Source: Sulfolobaceae archaeon (GTDB lineage Archaea > Thermoproteota > Thermoprotei_A > Sulfolobales > Sulfolobaceae). Taken from it: a stretch of DNA of 10,777 bases. The DNA lies in NCBI GenBank assembly GCA_028277025.1, contig JAPYVG010000052.1, positions 1 through 10,777 of the forward strand, given 5' to 3'. The translations under genes and the position numbers were made by a program. The notes beneath the pieces are model-generated. The model saw only the letters and a list, made by a program, of their open reading frames with translations, was not told the origin of the DNA and did no database searches. Below, piece by piece: positions 1 to 7,278 of this stretch (its first letter is position 1; every line of letters starts with the position of its first letter).

Positions 1-241
1 CATATTTTTCAGCTTTTTCCGCAAGCTTATCAAATACATCTGAAAACTCAGAAATTGTTAAAGTTCTAACTTTTAATGGTATTATAAATCCGTTCTTAAC
101 TAAATCAATAATCTTATAGGAGGTTTCTTCATCAGCCTTAGTATATTTTTTACTCTCCTTCTTAAATGTTACAAGTTTTACAAGCGTAGTAAAGAAATCT
201 AATGAATCGTTTATTATACTTGTTTGTATGTTCATAGTCAT
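1..241 (-). CDS. Hypothetical protein, N-terminal part (3' end cut by window edge)
   Basis: An open frame of 80 codons runs from an ATG at 241 down to the left edge without a stop; its C-terminus lies outside the window. A second ATG two codons in (235) is an equally possible start. It begins 17 bases after the stop of the upstream ATPase gene on the same strand, with no promoter between them, so the two are probably co-transcribed. No clear Shine-Dalgarno precedes it. The visible part is soluble-looking and charged: a hydrophobic/amphipathic start (IINDSLDFFTTLVKLVTF), a lysine/glutamate-rich stretch at residues 28-40, and a likely helix at 64-80. I do not recognise the family. Its position suggests a partner of the ATPase. 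The reading frame is well supported; the function is unknown. Confidence 0.6.
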   Translation of the reverse strand, partial: MTMNIQTSIINDSLDFFTTLVKLVTFKKESKKYTKADEETSYKIIDLVKNGFIIPLKVRTLTISEFSDVFDKLAEKAEKY

Positions 242-258
242 TCTGGACCATAGTTTGA

Positions 259-1827
259 TTATGATAACTTATTTTTAATCTCTTCTACCCTTTTCAGGAA
301 GTATGTCTTATCTCCCGCTATTCCTCCAGTCTTATCTACAGATCCTACTAAGCTAGCTAATTCATCATCGTCTAAGCTTATCTCATCAACGCTTAATGAT
401 ACTCTTATTCCACCTCTTTGTTCTCCGAAATTAATAGTTTGTAAGTTCCTTAACTCTTGAATTATCGCGCCTACCTTAACATTCTCAGGATGTATTACTA
501 TTACCTTACATTCATCTTCTTTTCTAGTGATAGATTTAGTACACCATCTTGTTAGGAAATTACCATATGCCTTAATAAATCCGGACTTAAATTTCTCGCT
601 CTGTGTATATTTGACATCATTCTGTTTAAATAGTATTATTCTAAATAACCCTGTGGCAGACACAATTACACCTTCATACCCTCTTCTCTTTACTGGATCT
701 ACAGCTATATTATCTCCCCATCTAAATTTTGCTAAATATTCTAAGCCAGAAGTTATGGAATCCGATAAGTCGGTGGGAATCTTATGCTTTATATAAATTG
801 TATATATAGGGTTTCCGGAAAGTATCGTATTAACACGTTCCTTAATAGTTTCCACATAATTATCTGAGACCGAAATTTCAGCTATCAAATCTCTTAATTG
901 TTCAAATACTATTCTGGACGGTAATTTTGTTAGCTGTTCTATGAGATCCTTTACATCCTTATCGTTAAGGGCTATCCGAATTTTACTTAGTTTTTCATCA
1001 TCAATTAACCTTTGAGTTTTTAGAAACTCTAATGATTTTAGTATATACTCATAATATGAGTCAAATGGATACTCTACAGGTATTGTATAATCTGAATTTA
1101 CTGAATACATTTTACCCAGAATTGGCTGGCCAGATTGTAAATATTGAACAACGTCTGCTGACGGATAATATAGATATTGAATAGCTAAAACAATATTTAA
1201 TTTAAACGGATATAAATCAAGTGCTCCTGGCCTTAGGCTGCTCATTAATTTCTTTATAGACTCTGCAATACTAGTAGCAGTTTTACCATATTGAGCTACA
1301 TTCTCAAATTCATCTATTACTATAATAAGCCTCTTTGGAGATTTTGCAGCAACGTTCTCTAAAAATCCTTTCAAATCCCCATTATTAATGTATTTATCAG
1401 TGTTTTCACATATTTTCTTCATAGTATCTAGAGGTAAACTAGACATATAACTTCCTTGTTCTAACTTAAGCCCTAAAGCCCCAGCACAGACATATAATGG
1501 AATATCAATAGCTGTACCAGATAACTTTATGCCTCCCTCAGAAAATTTTGCGGATACTTCCCTTAAATTAATATAAATTGTATCATATTTACCCGATCTT
1601 TTACCTTCGTGAAATGTAAAATATCCTACCCCGTAAGTTTTTCCACGACCGTACGGAGCCTTAAATATTGATAATCCTGGACCATTTTCTATCGCTTCGA
1701 TAAAGTATTTAGGTCTAACAAGGAGCCATTCTGTTGCATTAGGATTTTTAGGCTCATCTTCTGTGGCCTTTCTTAATATCTCTTTTATTTTACCTTTAAT
1801 ATCTGGAGATTCCAATACTTTTTCCAT
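259..1827 (-). CDS. AAA+/STAND-type P-loop ATPase, defence-island type
   Basis: A complete 522-aa protein. Walker A is A57-P-Y-G-R-G-K63-T64, fitting [AG]x4GK[ST]. Walker B is LIIVIDEFE at 167-175, with D172-E173 as the metal-binding and catalytic pair. A sensor-1-like strand (NIVLAIQYLYYP) lies at 211-222. A sensor-2-like segment (LPSRIVFEQLRDLI, R304) at 302-315 recalls Orc1/Cdc6-like AAA+ proteins. The GRGKT...IDEFE pairing also recalls BREX-associated BrxC/BrxD ATPases, but I cannot assign the exact family. The C-terminal ~170 residues (about 355-522) are a separate alpha/beta domain whose strands (YEGVIVSATGLFRIILFKQ, 384-402; KVIVIHPENV, 441-450) faintly resemble a PD-(D/E)XK fold without its acidic residues. 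No signal peptide or membrane segment is seen, so it should be cytoplasmic. The frame upstream of M1 is closed by a stop three codons back, which fixes this start. It is transcribed divergently from the helicase gene. It probably supplies ATP-driven DNA recognition or remodelling to the system. Confidence 0.85.
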   Translation of the reverse strand: MEKVLESPDIKGKIKEILRKATEDEPKNPNATEWLLVRPKYFIEAIENGPGLSIFKAPYGRGKTYGVGYFTFHEGKRSGKYDTIYINLREVSAKFSEGGIKLSGTAIDIPLYVCAGALGLKLEQGSYMSSLPLDTMKKICENTDKYINNGDLKGFLENVAAKSPKRLIIVIDEFENVAQYGKTATSIAESIKKLMSSLRPGALDLYPFKLNIVLAIQYLYYPSADVVQYLQSGQPILGKMYSVNSDYTIPVEYPFDSYYEYILKSLEFLKTQRLIDDEKLSKIRIALNDKDVKDLIEQLTKLPSRIVFEQLRDLIAEISVSDNYVETIKERVNTILSGNPIYTIYIKHKIPTDLSDSITSGLEYLAKFRWGDNIAVDPVKRRGYEGVIVSATGLFRIILFKQNDVKYTQSEKFKSGFIKAYGNFLTRWCTKSITRKEDECKVIVIHPENVKVGAIIQELRNLQTINFGEQRGGIRVSLSVDEISLDDDELASLVGSVDKTGGIAGDKTYFLKRVEEIKNKLS

Positions 1828-1858
1828 TTTGTATCATTATGTCATATGTTGTAAATCA

Positions 1859-1866
1859 TATATAAG
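1859..1866 (-). promoter_or_regulatory. TATA box of the ATPase operon
   Basis: On the minus strand this reads CTTATATA, preceded by a purine-rich AAAG that fits the BRE position. Its centre is about 35 bp before the ATG at 1827, so initiation about 26 bp downstream would leave a leader of roughly nine bases. The 12-base string AAAGCTTATATA is identical to the helicase promoter core on the other strand. Confidence 0.6.
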
Positions 1867-1889
1867 CTTTGCTCAATTCTATTAACAGT

Positions 1890-1926
1890 TGTACCTTATC
1901 TGTCATTTTTTGTCCGTTTCTGTTCC
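1890..1926 (+). promoter_or_regulatory. Helically spaced TGT-start repeats upstream of the helicase promoter
   Basis: TGT trinucleotides begin at 1890, 1901, 1911 and 1921 (spacing 11, 10, 10 bp), each followed by a pyrimidine-rich stretch: TGTACC, TGTCAT, TGTCCG, TGTTCC. They abut the BRE of the helicase promoter. Phasing on one face of the helix suggests a transcription-factor array, but the units are degenerate and short, so chance is a real alternative. Confidence 0.25.
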
Positions 1927-1940
1927 TGAAAGCTTATATA
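1927..1940 (+). promoter_or_regulatory. BRE/TATA promoter of the helicase operon
   Basis: The TATA box CTTATATA lies at 1933-1940 with a purine-rich TGAAAG at 1927-1932 as BRE. Its centre is about 27 bp before the ATG at 1964, so the transcript should start at or within a few bases of the start codon. This supports that start, and no Shine-Dalgarno is needed or seen. Confidence 0.7.
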
Positions 1941-1963
1941 CTTAGTTTGCATAATATCTTTCA

Positions 1964-4795
1964 ATGAGTTCCCTAGAAGAAAAATACCAAAAGTTAGTAT
2001 TGGAAAGTCTAAAAAATAGCAATAATAATTATTTGTTAGATATAAATAAAGTATTGTGTAAAGGAAATACATCACAATGCAATAAGATACTTGATGAAAA
2101 CGAATTGTTTGAACTAATTAAAAATGGATATGTGATATTGTTTCCTGACGAAACTATTAGACCTATTCACGTGGAATACTTGTATAAGAACGAGTACTTC
2201 ACTCCTTCACCTAATAGAGTAATAGCTGTAGAATCAACAATACTTACTAAAGAATATTGTAGACCATCATTTGATGAAGTTGATGGAAGTAATTTACAAC
2301 AAACACTTGAAAACTTTTTCCAGGATAAAAAAATGGCGAAAATATTTACTGACTCATTTTTCTCATTACATTTTAAACCTAAAGGATTATCCAATTATCA
2401 ATTTAGTTACCTAAAAGATCTATTTACTGACGCTGCGAATATAGCGTTAATTTCTTCTCCTACCGGATCAGGTAAGACTGAAATTTACATGCTTTACGTT
2501 ATTGCTGCAATTCTTAAGAATAAGCTACGAAACAACGAAAAAGGAGTAAAATTCATAATAATTTATCCTAGGAAAGCTCTTGAACGTGACCAGTTAGAGA
2601 GATTCATTGAATTCTTATATAATATAAATAAACTTCTAGAGGCAAATAATTTAGGAGATCTTAAGGTCACAATAGGAATATTAGATGGAGATTCAATTCA
2701 TATAGATAAAATTGCTAAAGATGGGTATTTTAGACAAATACAATGCGGAGTTTGTAAAGCTAGTAAGCAACTAGATAACTCATTACTTAAATATTCTAAT
2801 GGAATTATTGAGTGCGAAAAGGGCCATAAGTTCGATTTTGTCACTGATATAAGAGAACAAATACTTGAGAACCCTCCAGATATTTTAATAACCAATTTTT
2901 CAATGTTAAATAGAATATTACCCGATTGCGAATATAAAAATCTGATCTCTGAAAGCTTAAAAGGAATAGTAATAGATGAAGCTCACACAATAAGGGATGT
3001 GGAAGGAGCTTATAATATGCTAACATTGTTTAGGATATTACTTAGATATTTAATTGTTAAAAATAATGGAAATATAAGCAATATTAACTTTATGCAATTA
3101 AATAATTTGAAACTTTTATTCTCATCTGCTACGATATCTACTGCTTCTTCCGAGAGTGATAGAAAAAAAGATATGGAAAATTTTGTAAAATATATTCTAG
3201 GAAATACCTATAATCTATTAGGAGGAAAATTCATTTATTATGATTTTGACAAATTAAATTCTGGAAATTCAGGTTGCCTTCACGGGAAAAGATTACTAAT
3301 CTTGCAATCCTTAGTAGTTCATCCACAAAGAGGTATAGAAACACTGGCACAAACAATCTTAGTTAATACTTTATTATTCTCATACTTTATGGGTAAAAAA
3401 TTCATAGCATTTGCAGACTCTAAGGAAGAAGTAGAAAGATTATATAGATTCACTAATATTAACGTTAGAAAAAGAAAGGAAGTTCTGGATCATTTCTGCG
3501 CTAAACCTTCTAAAACTATGTTAAAATCATGGCAATTATACTGTGACGGAATAAATAAAAAGAATCTAAATGATTTACTTAAGGACGGAATTTTAGGTTA
3601 TTCTTATTTGTATAGGAAGCTTATAGGATTTTACATCAGAAAGTATAAAATTAGTGATTTAAATACCTTATTAAACTTTATAAAAAATAATCAGAATAAA
3701 ATAAAGAATGTTCTTATAAATAAGGCAAAAAGGGTTTTAATAAAGATGAATAATAAAATAGAGAAAATATATGACTTTGAACATGCAGAACTTAAAAGAG
3801 AGGATAGAACGGAAAAGGAAAATAAGCTCAAGAATGGGGAACTTAAGGGTTTGATCTCTACCTCAACTCTAGAGTTAGGAATAGATATTGGAGACTTAAA
3901 TATAATACTACAATATAAACCTCCTAGAAAATCTGAAAGCTTTATTCAAAGAATCGGTAGAGGGGGTAGAAGTAAAGATACGATGTTTACTTCAGTAGGT
4001 GTATTATTACTGGGTAATTTAGATTACATATATGCAGTAAGAGATTATATGGAAACATTACTATTTAATGTACATCCTTCTAAATTGCCAACGTCGAATC
4101 GTAAATTCTGGGAAAATGTAGTTTATAAAACTGTATTCGATATAATCGGATATAACTGCCTTATTGACAAGTTATACATAACTTGTGATAGAGGCCGGAT
4201 AATTAGTATAGCCGACAATATCATTAATTATATAAATAAAAATAAAATATTACTTGAGTTGATAATTAAAAACATGTTTGAAATGACGTACGAGGAGAGC
4301 GTACATAATATTGAAGTCATAGACTATGTGATAAACAAGCTCATTAAGAATTTAACCTTACTAAAGTCGATTGAAGATGCAGAGAACATAACTAGCTCTA
4401 ATTATATAAGCGAAATTATAAAGAATATAAATAAGATAGTTGACATCATGATGAACGTCGACAGTGAGTCAGAAAATCTCAAAGAGCTATATTCAGACAT
4501 GTTTCTATTGCAGCGGATAGAAAAAGACTTGGAAGACCTACAATACGAACTTTATTTAAAAGAAGAAGACAAGAAGAAAATAGAAAATTTAAAGGTTAAA
4601 ATATCTAAAATTGAAGAATTAATTCATAAAAAGGATATAAATGAGATTTTAAGGGAAAATACAGATTTAGATGAATTAGAAAAAAGTTTAGCTATAATAA
4701 AGAAGAACATAGAGAGCCTAGAAAATAATTCGGATAACCTTAATTTATATAGCATAGTTTCTAAATATAATCAAATTTGTGGTGAGAATTCATGA
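1964..4795 (+). CDS. drmA: DISARM-like SF2 DEAH helicase (DrmA-type)
   Basis: A complete 943-aa helicase with all core motifs: motif I SSPTGSGKT (164-172, K171); motif Ia IIYPRKALERDQ; motif II DEAH (338-341); motif III SAT (388-390); motif IV FIAFADSK (480-487); motif V STSTLELGIDIG (632-643); and motif VI QRIGRGGR (662-669). The ELGIDIG and QRIGRGGR signatures belong to the YprA/MrfA/DrmA branch of SF2, which pairs with DUF1998 domains. Between motifs Ia and II is a likely zinc knuckle, C261-x2-C264 and C284-x3-H288. A lysine-rich insert of about 120 residues separates motif IV from the HAELKREDR strand leading to motif V. The C-terminus (about 848-930) is a predicted coiled coil. There is no DUF1998 domain in this chain; it is supplied by the next gene, whose ATG overlaps this TGA. 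The presumed role is an ATP-driven translocase of the DISARM core acting on foreign DNA in the cytoplasm. Base composition is AT-rich. Helicase assignment is near certain; the DISARM name rests on context. Confidence 0.85.
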   Translation: MSSLEEKYQKLVLESLKNSNNNYLLDINKVLCKGNTSQCNKILDENELFELIKNGYVILFPDETIRPIHVEYLYKNEYFTPSPNRVIAVESTILTKEYCRPSFDEVDGSNLQQTLENFFQDKKMAKIFTDSFFSLHFKPKGLSNYQFSYLKDLFTDAANIALISSPTGSGKTEIYMLYVIAAILKNKLRNNEKGVKFIIIYPRKALERDQLERFIEFLYNINKLLEANNLGDLKVTIGILDGDSIHIDKIAKDGYFRQIQCGVCKASKQLDNSLLKYSNGIIECEKGHKFDFVTDIREQILENPPDILITNFSMLNRILPDCEYKNLISESLKGIVIDEAHTIRDVEGAYNMLTLFRILLRYLIVKNNGNISNINFMQLNNLKLLFSSATISTASSESDRKKDMENFVKYILGNTYNLLGGKFIYYDFDKLNSGNSGCLHGKRLLILQSLVVHPQRGIETLAQTILVNTLLFSYFMGKKFIAFADSKEEVERLYRFTNINVRKRKEVLDHFCAKPSKTMLKSWQLYCDGINKKNLNDLLKDGILGYSYLYRKLIGFYIRKYKISDLNTLLNFIKNNQNKIKNVLINKAKRVLIKMNNKIEKIYDFEHAELKREDRTEKENKLKNGELKGLISTSTLELGIDIGDLNIILQYKPPRKSESFIQRIGRGGRSKDTMFTSVGVLLLGNLDYIYAVRDYMETLLFNVHPSKLPTSNRKFWENVVYKTVFDIIGYNCLIDKLYITCDRGRIISIADNIINYINKNKILLELIIKNMFEMTYEESVHNIEVIDYVINKLIKNLTLLKSIEDAENITSSNYISEIIKNINKIVDIMMNVDSESENLKELYSDMFLLQRIEKDLEDLQYELYLKEEDKKKIENLKVKISKIEELIHKKDINEILRENTDLDELEKSLAIIKKNIESLENNSDNLNLYSIVSKYNQICGENS
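4781..4786 (+). promoter_or_regulatory. Shine-Dalgarno GGTGAG of the DUF1998/PLD gene
   Basis: GGTGAG sits inside the last codons of the helicase gene, five bases before the ATG at 4792. It matches the GGTGA motif used by internal operon genes in Sulfolobales. It fixes the start of the downstream gene at the ATGA overlap and implies coupled translation of the two proteins. Confidence 0.75.
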
Positions 4796-7278
4796 GCAGA
4801 AATAGAAAACCAATAAATTTTATAGACGACATAATGAGAGAGGTATTGAATGACAAAAGTATAGTACCTATAATTGGAAGCATAAATAGTGATTATAAGG
4901 TGACTTACAATATAATATCTCCTAATATAGGAAAAGTAAATAGTTTAAACTCTGCACATACAATTTCTGACCCACTAAGAGGATTGTATACTTCATTAAG
5001 GCCACTTTTTATGAAGGTTTTATCTAAACCCCAATTAACATCATTATTAATTCCACTATGGCATATGTATTTTGCTAAAATTGATCTTAATAATCGTGAA
5101 ATAAGATTATATCCTCCAAGGAATTGGATTAATAACAGTTATTTGAGACATTACGAAATTAAAATTGGAAATATAATGTATAGACCATATGACTACGATA
5201 ATAAAGATCCAAAAATTGTAGAACACTTAAGCAGTAACAAAACTAGTATAAATGCAGAAATTTATTCGCCATTTAGGGTTAATTATTTAGATCTTAATTA
5301 CATACCGGATTTTAAATTAGATACTCTAGAGAAAACTTACTTTCCAAGTCTTTTAATATATACAAAAATTGGAAATAAGAAGCATCTCAAACATTTACTA
5401 ATTTTCGCAAAAGACCCAGATATTAAAATTAGATCAGTAGTACCTGTCTGTGCTTCTTTAGATTCCAAGATAGTATTCATAGGAATTTCATGTGATAAAT
5501 TAAAGGGAATTTTAAATATAGATGATCTACATAATTTCATTAATGAACTTAACTTTAAAATCGTTAGAAATAATGAGTTATTAGATAGAGGAAGAGAAAT
5601 AGAAGATATGGTCAGTTTCGATGATATAACCAAATTATTTAAGTCAATTTCACTAGTAAATACTAAGGTGTATTTTGACCAAATAAACAATAAAAATGGT
5701 AAAAAATTATTTCCATCGAAATCCACATCTGATCCATTATATGAAATTTACTCAATATCAAATGTTAATGTCCTAAGATATCTTTATGGATATAGAATTA
5801 AATTTAAATTATTCTCCTCTTACTTATCGCCTCCAGTAATTTTCTATGAAGACCAAAACAAGTTGAGAGGTTTCGGATACCCAATTTTTAGAACCAATGG
5901 GATTTTACTAGAAATAGATAAAAAGAAACTAGAAAAGATATTATACGGAATTTTAACTATTGATAAGGAATTATACAATATTCTAATAGCGAAATTCTTT
6001 TTGTATACTAAATCTAAAAATAATGCTTTTAATAATGATTATCTTGGAAATTATATAGACTATGAGAGAGTAGCCGAAAATATACTTTTTGGATATCCTG
6101 ACTCCCAAATAAATAATAAATTTATCGAATTTATAATAGAAAATGCGGCATACTCACTAGCTTATCTACTTATAAGAAGAATAAGTAGCATCCTAAATAC
6201 TAATATTGATAACTTCATTTTATATTTAGATAATAATAAAAACAAAATAAAAATTTATATCTTGGAAAAATCCAGTGAAGGTTTAGGATTCACGGAAACT
6301 ATGACCAATACAATATTCAGTAATTCAAGTAGTATAGTACAATTTTTTGAATCAATCCTAGGATTACTTTACAATGGTGGAAAAATTGATACAAAAAACG
6401 ACATGTGTAAAATAAGATTCTCCGCAACACAGAGCAAGTACAGTAGACAATTGAATATAGTTAGGAAAGCAAATACTAACATAGATACGATAGCAAAACA
6501 TGCAGAGGCAATTTTAGATGACTGGTCAAAGAGATTTAACACTGAGTTTCCATGGGATTTCCTTAGAAATTCAATATTAAAGTATATACGTGATAATGAT
6601 AGGCAATTATATAGTAAAATTGTATCAGATCCCGGATTGAAATCGAGTATGGAAATAGTTTATGGTAAGTATTCTCAAGTCTGTTGGGACGGTTGTATAC
6701 AATGCATCAGACTACCAGAAGAATATAGTTTGCTGCAGCCCGATTATGAGATATTTCTCACTTCTAAAAGATTGGGATCCAGGATCATAGAAGTTTTTAA
6801 GTCATATGCCTCTAATTCTTTTCCTTCTACAATAGATAGGAATAATTATCGAGGTACTATACTAAATTTAATAGATAAAGCAAAATTAATAATTATTGTA
6901 TCCCCATTTTTTGATGAGGAAATGAAATATATATTCAATAAACTCTTAGAGAAGTTTAATAGAAAGGAACAAATGAGAGTATTAATTTTCACTAGAAAAA
7001 CTACATATAACGAAAATAAAGATATATTTGAAAAAATTGATGAGTTTACAAAAATTTATACATTAGATAATTTACATTCTAAGATCTACATATTTGATAA
7101 TAACGTATTATGGGGCTCCGTAAATTTAACTACTTCGAGCCTGCAAAGAAATATAGAAACGTTGACAATCTCCGACTCGATAGCAATATTATATGATGTA
7201 CTAGGCGATTTCATTAAAAGTGTTTTAGAAGAAAATAAATTAAGTTTTAGTCAATTTATTTCTTACATATCTAGATAA
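4792..7278 (+). CDS. drmB: DUF1998/MZB-like protein fused to a C-terminal PLD (HKD) nuclease domain (DrmB-DrmC-like fusion)
   Basis: A complete 828-aa protein sharing an ATGA overlap with the helicase. The middle carries DUF1998/MZB-like landmarks in order: a helix NAAYSLAYLLIRR (451-463), where the family usually has histidines; strand-turn IYILEKSSEGLGF (488-500), matching the usual D-x-x-x-G-G-x-G-[YF] block; and cysteines C631-x3-C635-x2-C638 in CWDGCIQC, matching the GCxxC zinc signature. C539 may be a further ligand. The C-terminus (about 688-800) is a phospholipase-D-superfamily domain with one HKD motif, H762-S-K764-x4-D769, followed by G775-S-x-N778 and E789. Single-HKD enzymes of this superfamily act as dimers, and many are nucleases. 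In standard DISARM these are separate genes, drmB and drmC. The N-terminal ~430 residues show no motif I recognise. It probably forms the helicase's accessory and nuclease subunit. PLD assignment is firm, DUF1998 probable, DISARM role inferred. Confidence 0.8.
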   Translation: MSRNRKPINFIDDIMREVLNDKSIVPIIGSINSDYKVTYNIISPNIGKVNSLNSAHTISDPLRGLYTSLRPLFMKVLSKPQLTSLLIPLWHMYFAKIDLNNREIRLYPPRNWINNSYLRHYEIKIGNIMYRPYDYDNKDPKIVEHLSSNKTSINAEIYSPFRVNYLDLNYIPDFKLDTLEKTYFPSLLIYTKIGNKKHLKHLLIFAKDPDIKIRSVVPVCASLDSKIVFIGISCDKLKGILNIDDLHNFINELNFKIVRNNELLDRGREIEDMVSFDDITKLFKSISLVNTKVYFDQINNKNGKKLFPSKSTSDPLYEIYSISNVNVLRYLYGYRIKFKLFSSYLSPPVIFYEDQNKLRGFGYPIFRTNGILLEIDKKKLEKILYGILTIDKELYNILIAKFFLYTKSKNNAFNNDYLGNYIDYERVAENILFGYPDSQINNKFIEFIIENAAYSLAYLLIRRISSILNTNIDNFILYLDNNKNKIKIYILEKSSEGLGFTETMTNTIFSNSSSIVQFFESILGLLYNGGKIDTKNDMCKIRFSATQSKYSRQLNIVRKANTNIDTIAKHAEAILDDWSKRFNTEFPWDFLRNSILKYIRDNDRQLYSKIVSDPGLKSSMEIVYGKYSQVCWDGCIQCIRLPEEYSLLQPDYEIFLTSKRLGSRIIEVFKSYASNSFPSTIDRNNYRGTILNLIDKAKLIIIVSPFFDEEMKYIFNKLLEKFNRKEQMRVLIFTRKTTYNENKDIFEKIDEFTKIYTLDNLHSKIYIFDNNVLWGSVNLTTSSLQRNIETLTISDSIAILYDVLGDFIKSVLEENKLSFSQFISYISR
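7227..7239 (-). terminator. Possible pyrimidine-tract terminator for the 428-aa gene
   Basis: On the minus strand the 13 bases directly after the stop codon at 7240 are all pyrimidine apart from one A (TTTATTTTCTTCT). This resembles the T-rich terminators of Sulfolobales. It lies inside the coding region of the convergent nuclease gene, so it is a weak call. Confidence 0.3.

Larger units (their letters stand above)
1859..1940. repeat. Perfect 12-bp inverted repeat formed by the two divergent promoter cores
   Basis: AAAGCTTATATA occurs on the plus strand at 1929-1940, and its exact reverse complement TATATAAGCTTT at 1859-1870. The arms are 58 bp apart, and the match stops at both ends of the 12-mer. 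Each arm is the BRE/TATA core of one divergent transcript. The AT-rich consensus explains part of the identity, but not the AAAGC prefix. A shared factor binding both arms is possible. Confidence 0.6.

Noticed and set aside
527..796. Plus-strand open frame of 89 codons
   Set aside because: It lies fully inside the ATPase gene on the other strand, with no promoter or Shine-Dalgarno and no protein-like motif; a shadow frame.
2167..3026. Three minus-strand open frames (75, 65 and 61 codons)
   Set aside because: They fall within helicase coding sequence containing conserved motifs and have no initiation signals; shadow frames.
5337..5726. Minus-strand open frame of 129 codons
   Set aside because: It is antisense to the DUF1998/PLD gene; its length is expected from AT-rich codon bias, and no motif is present.
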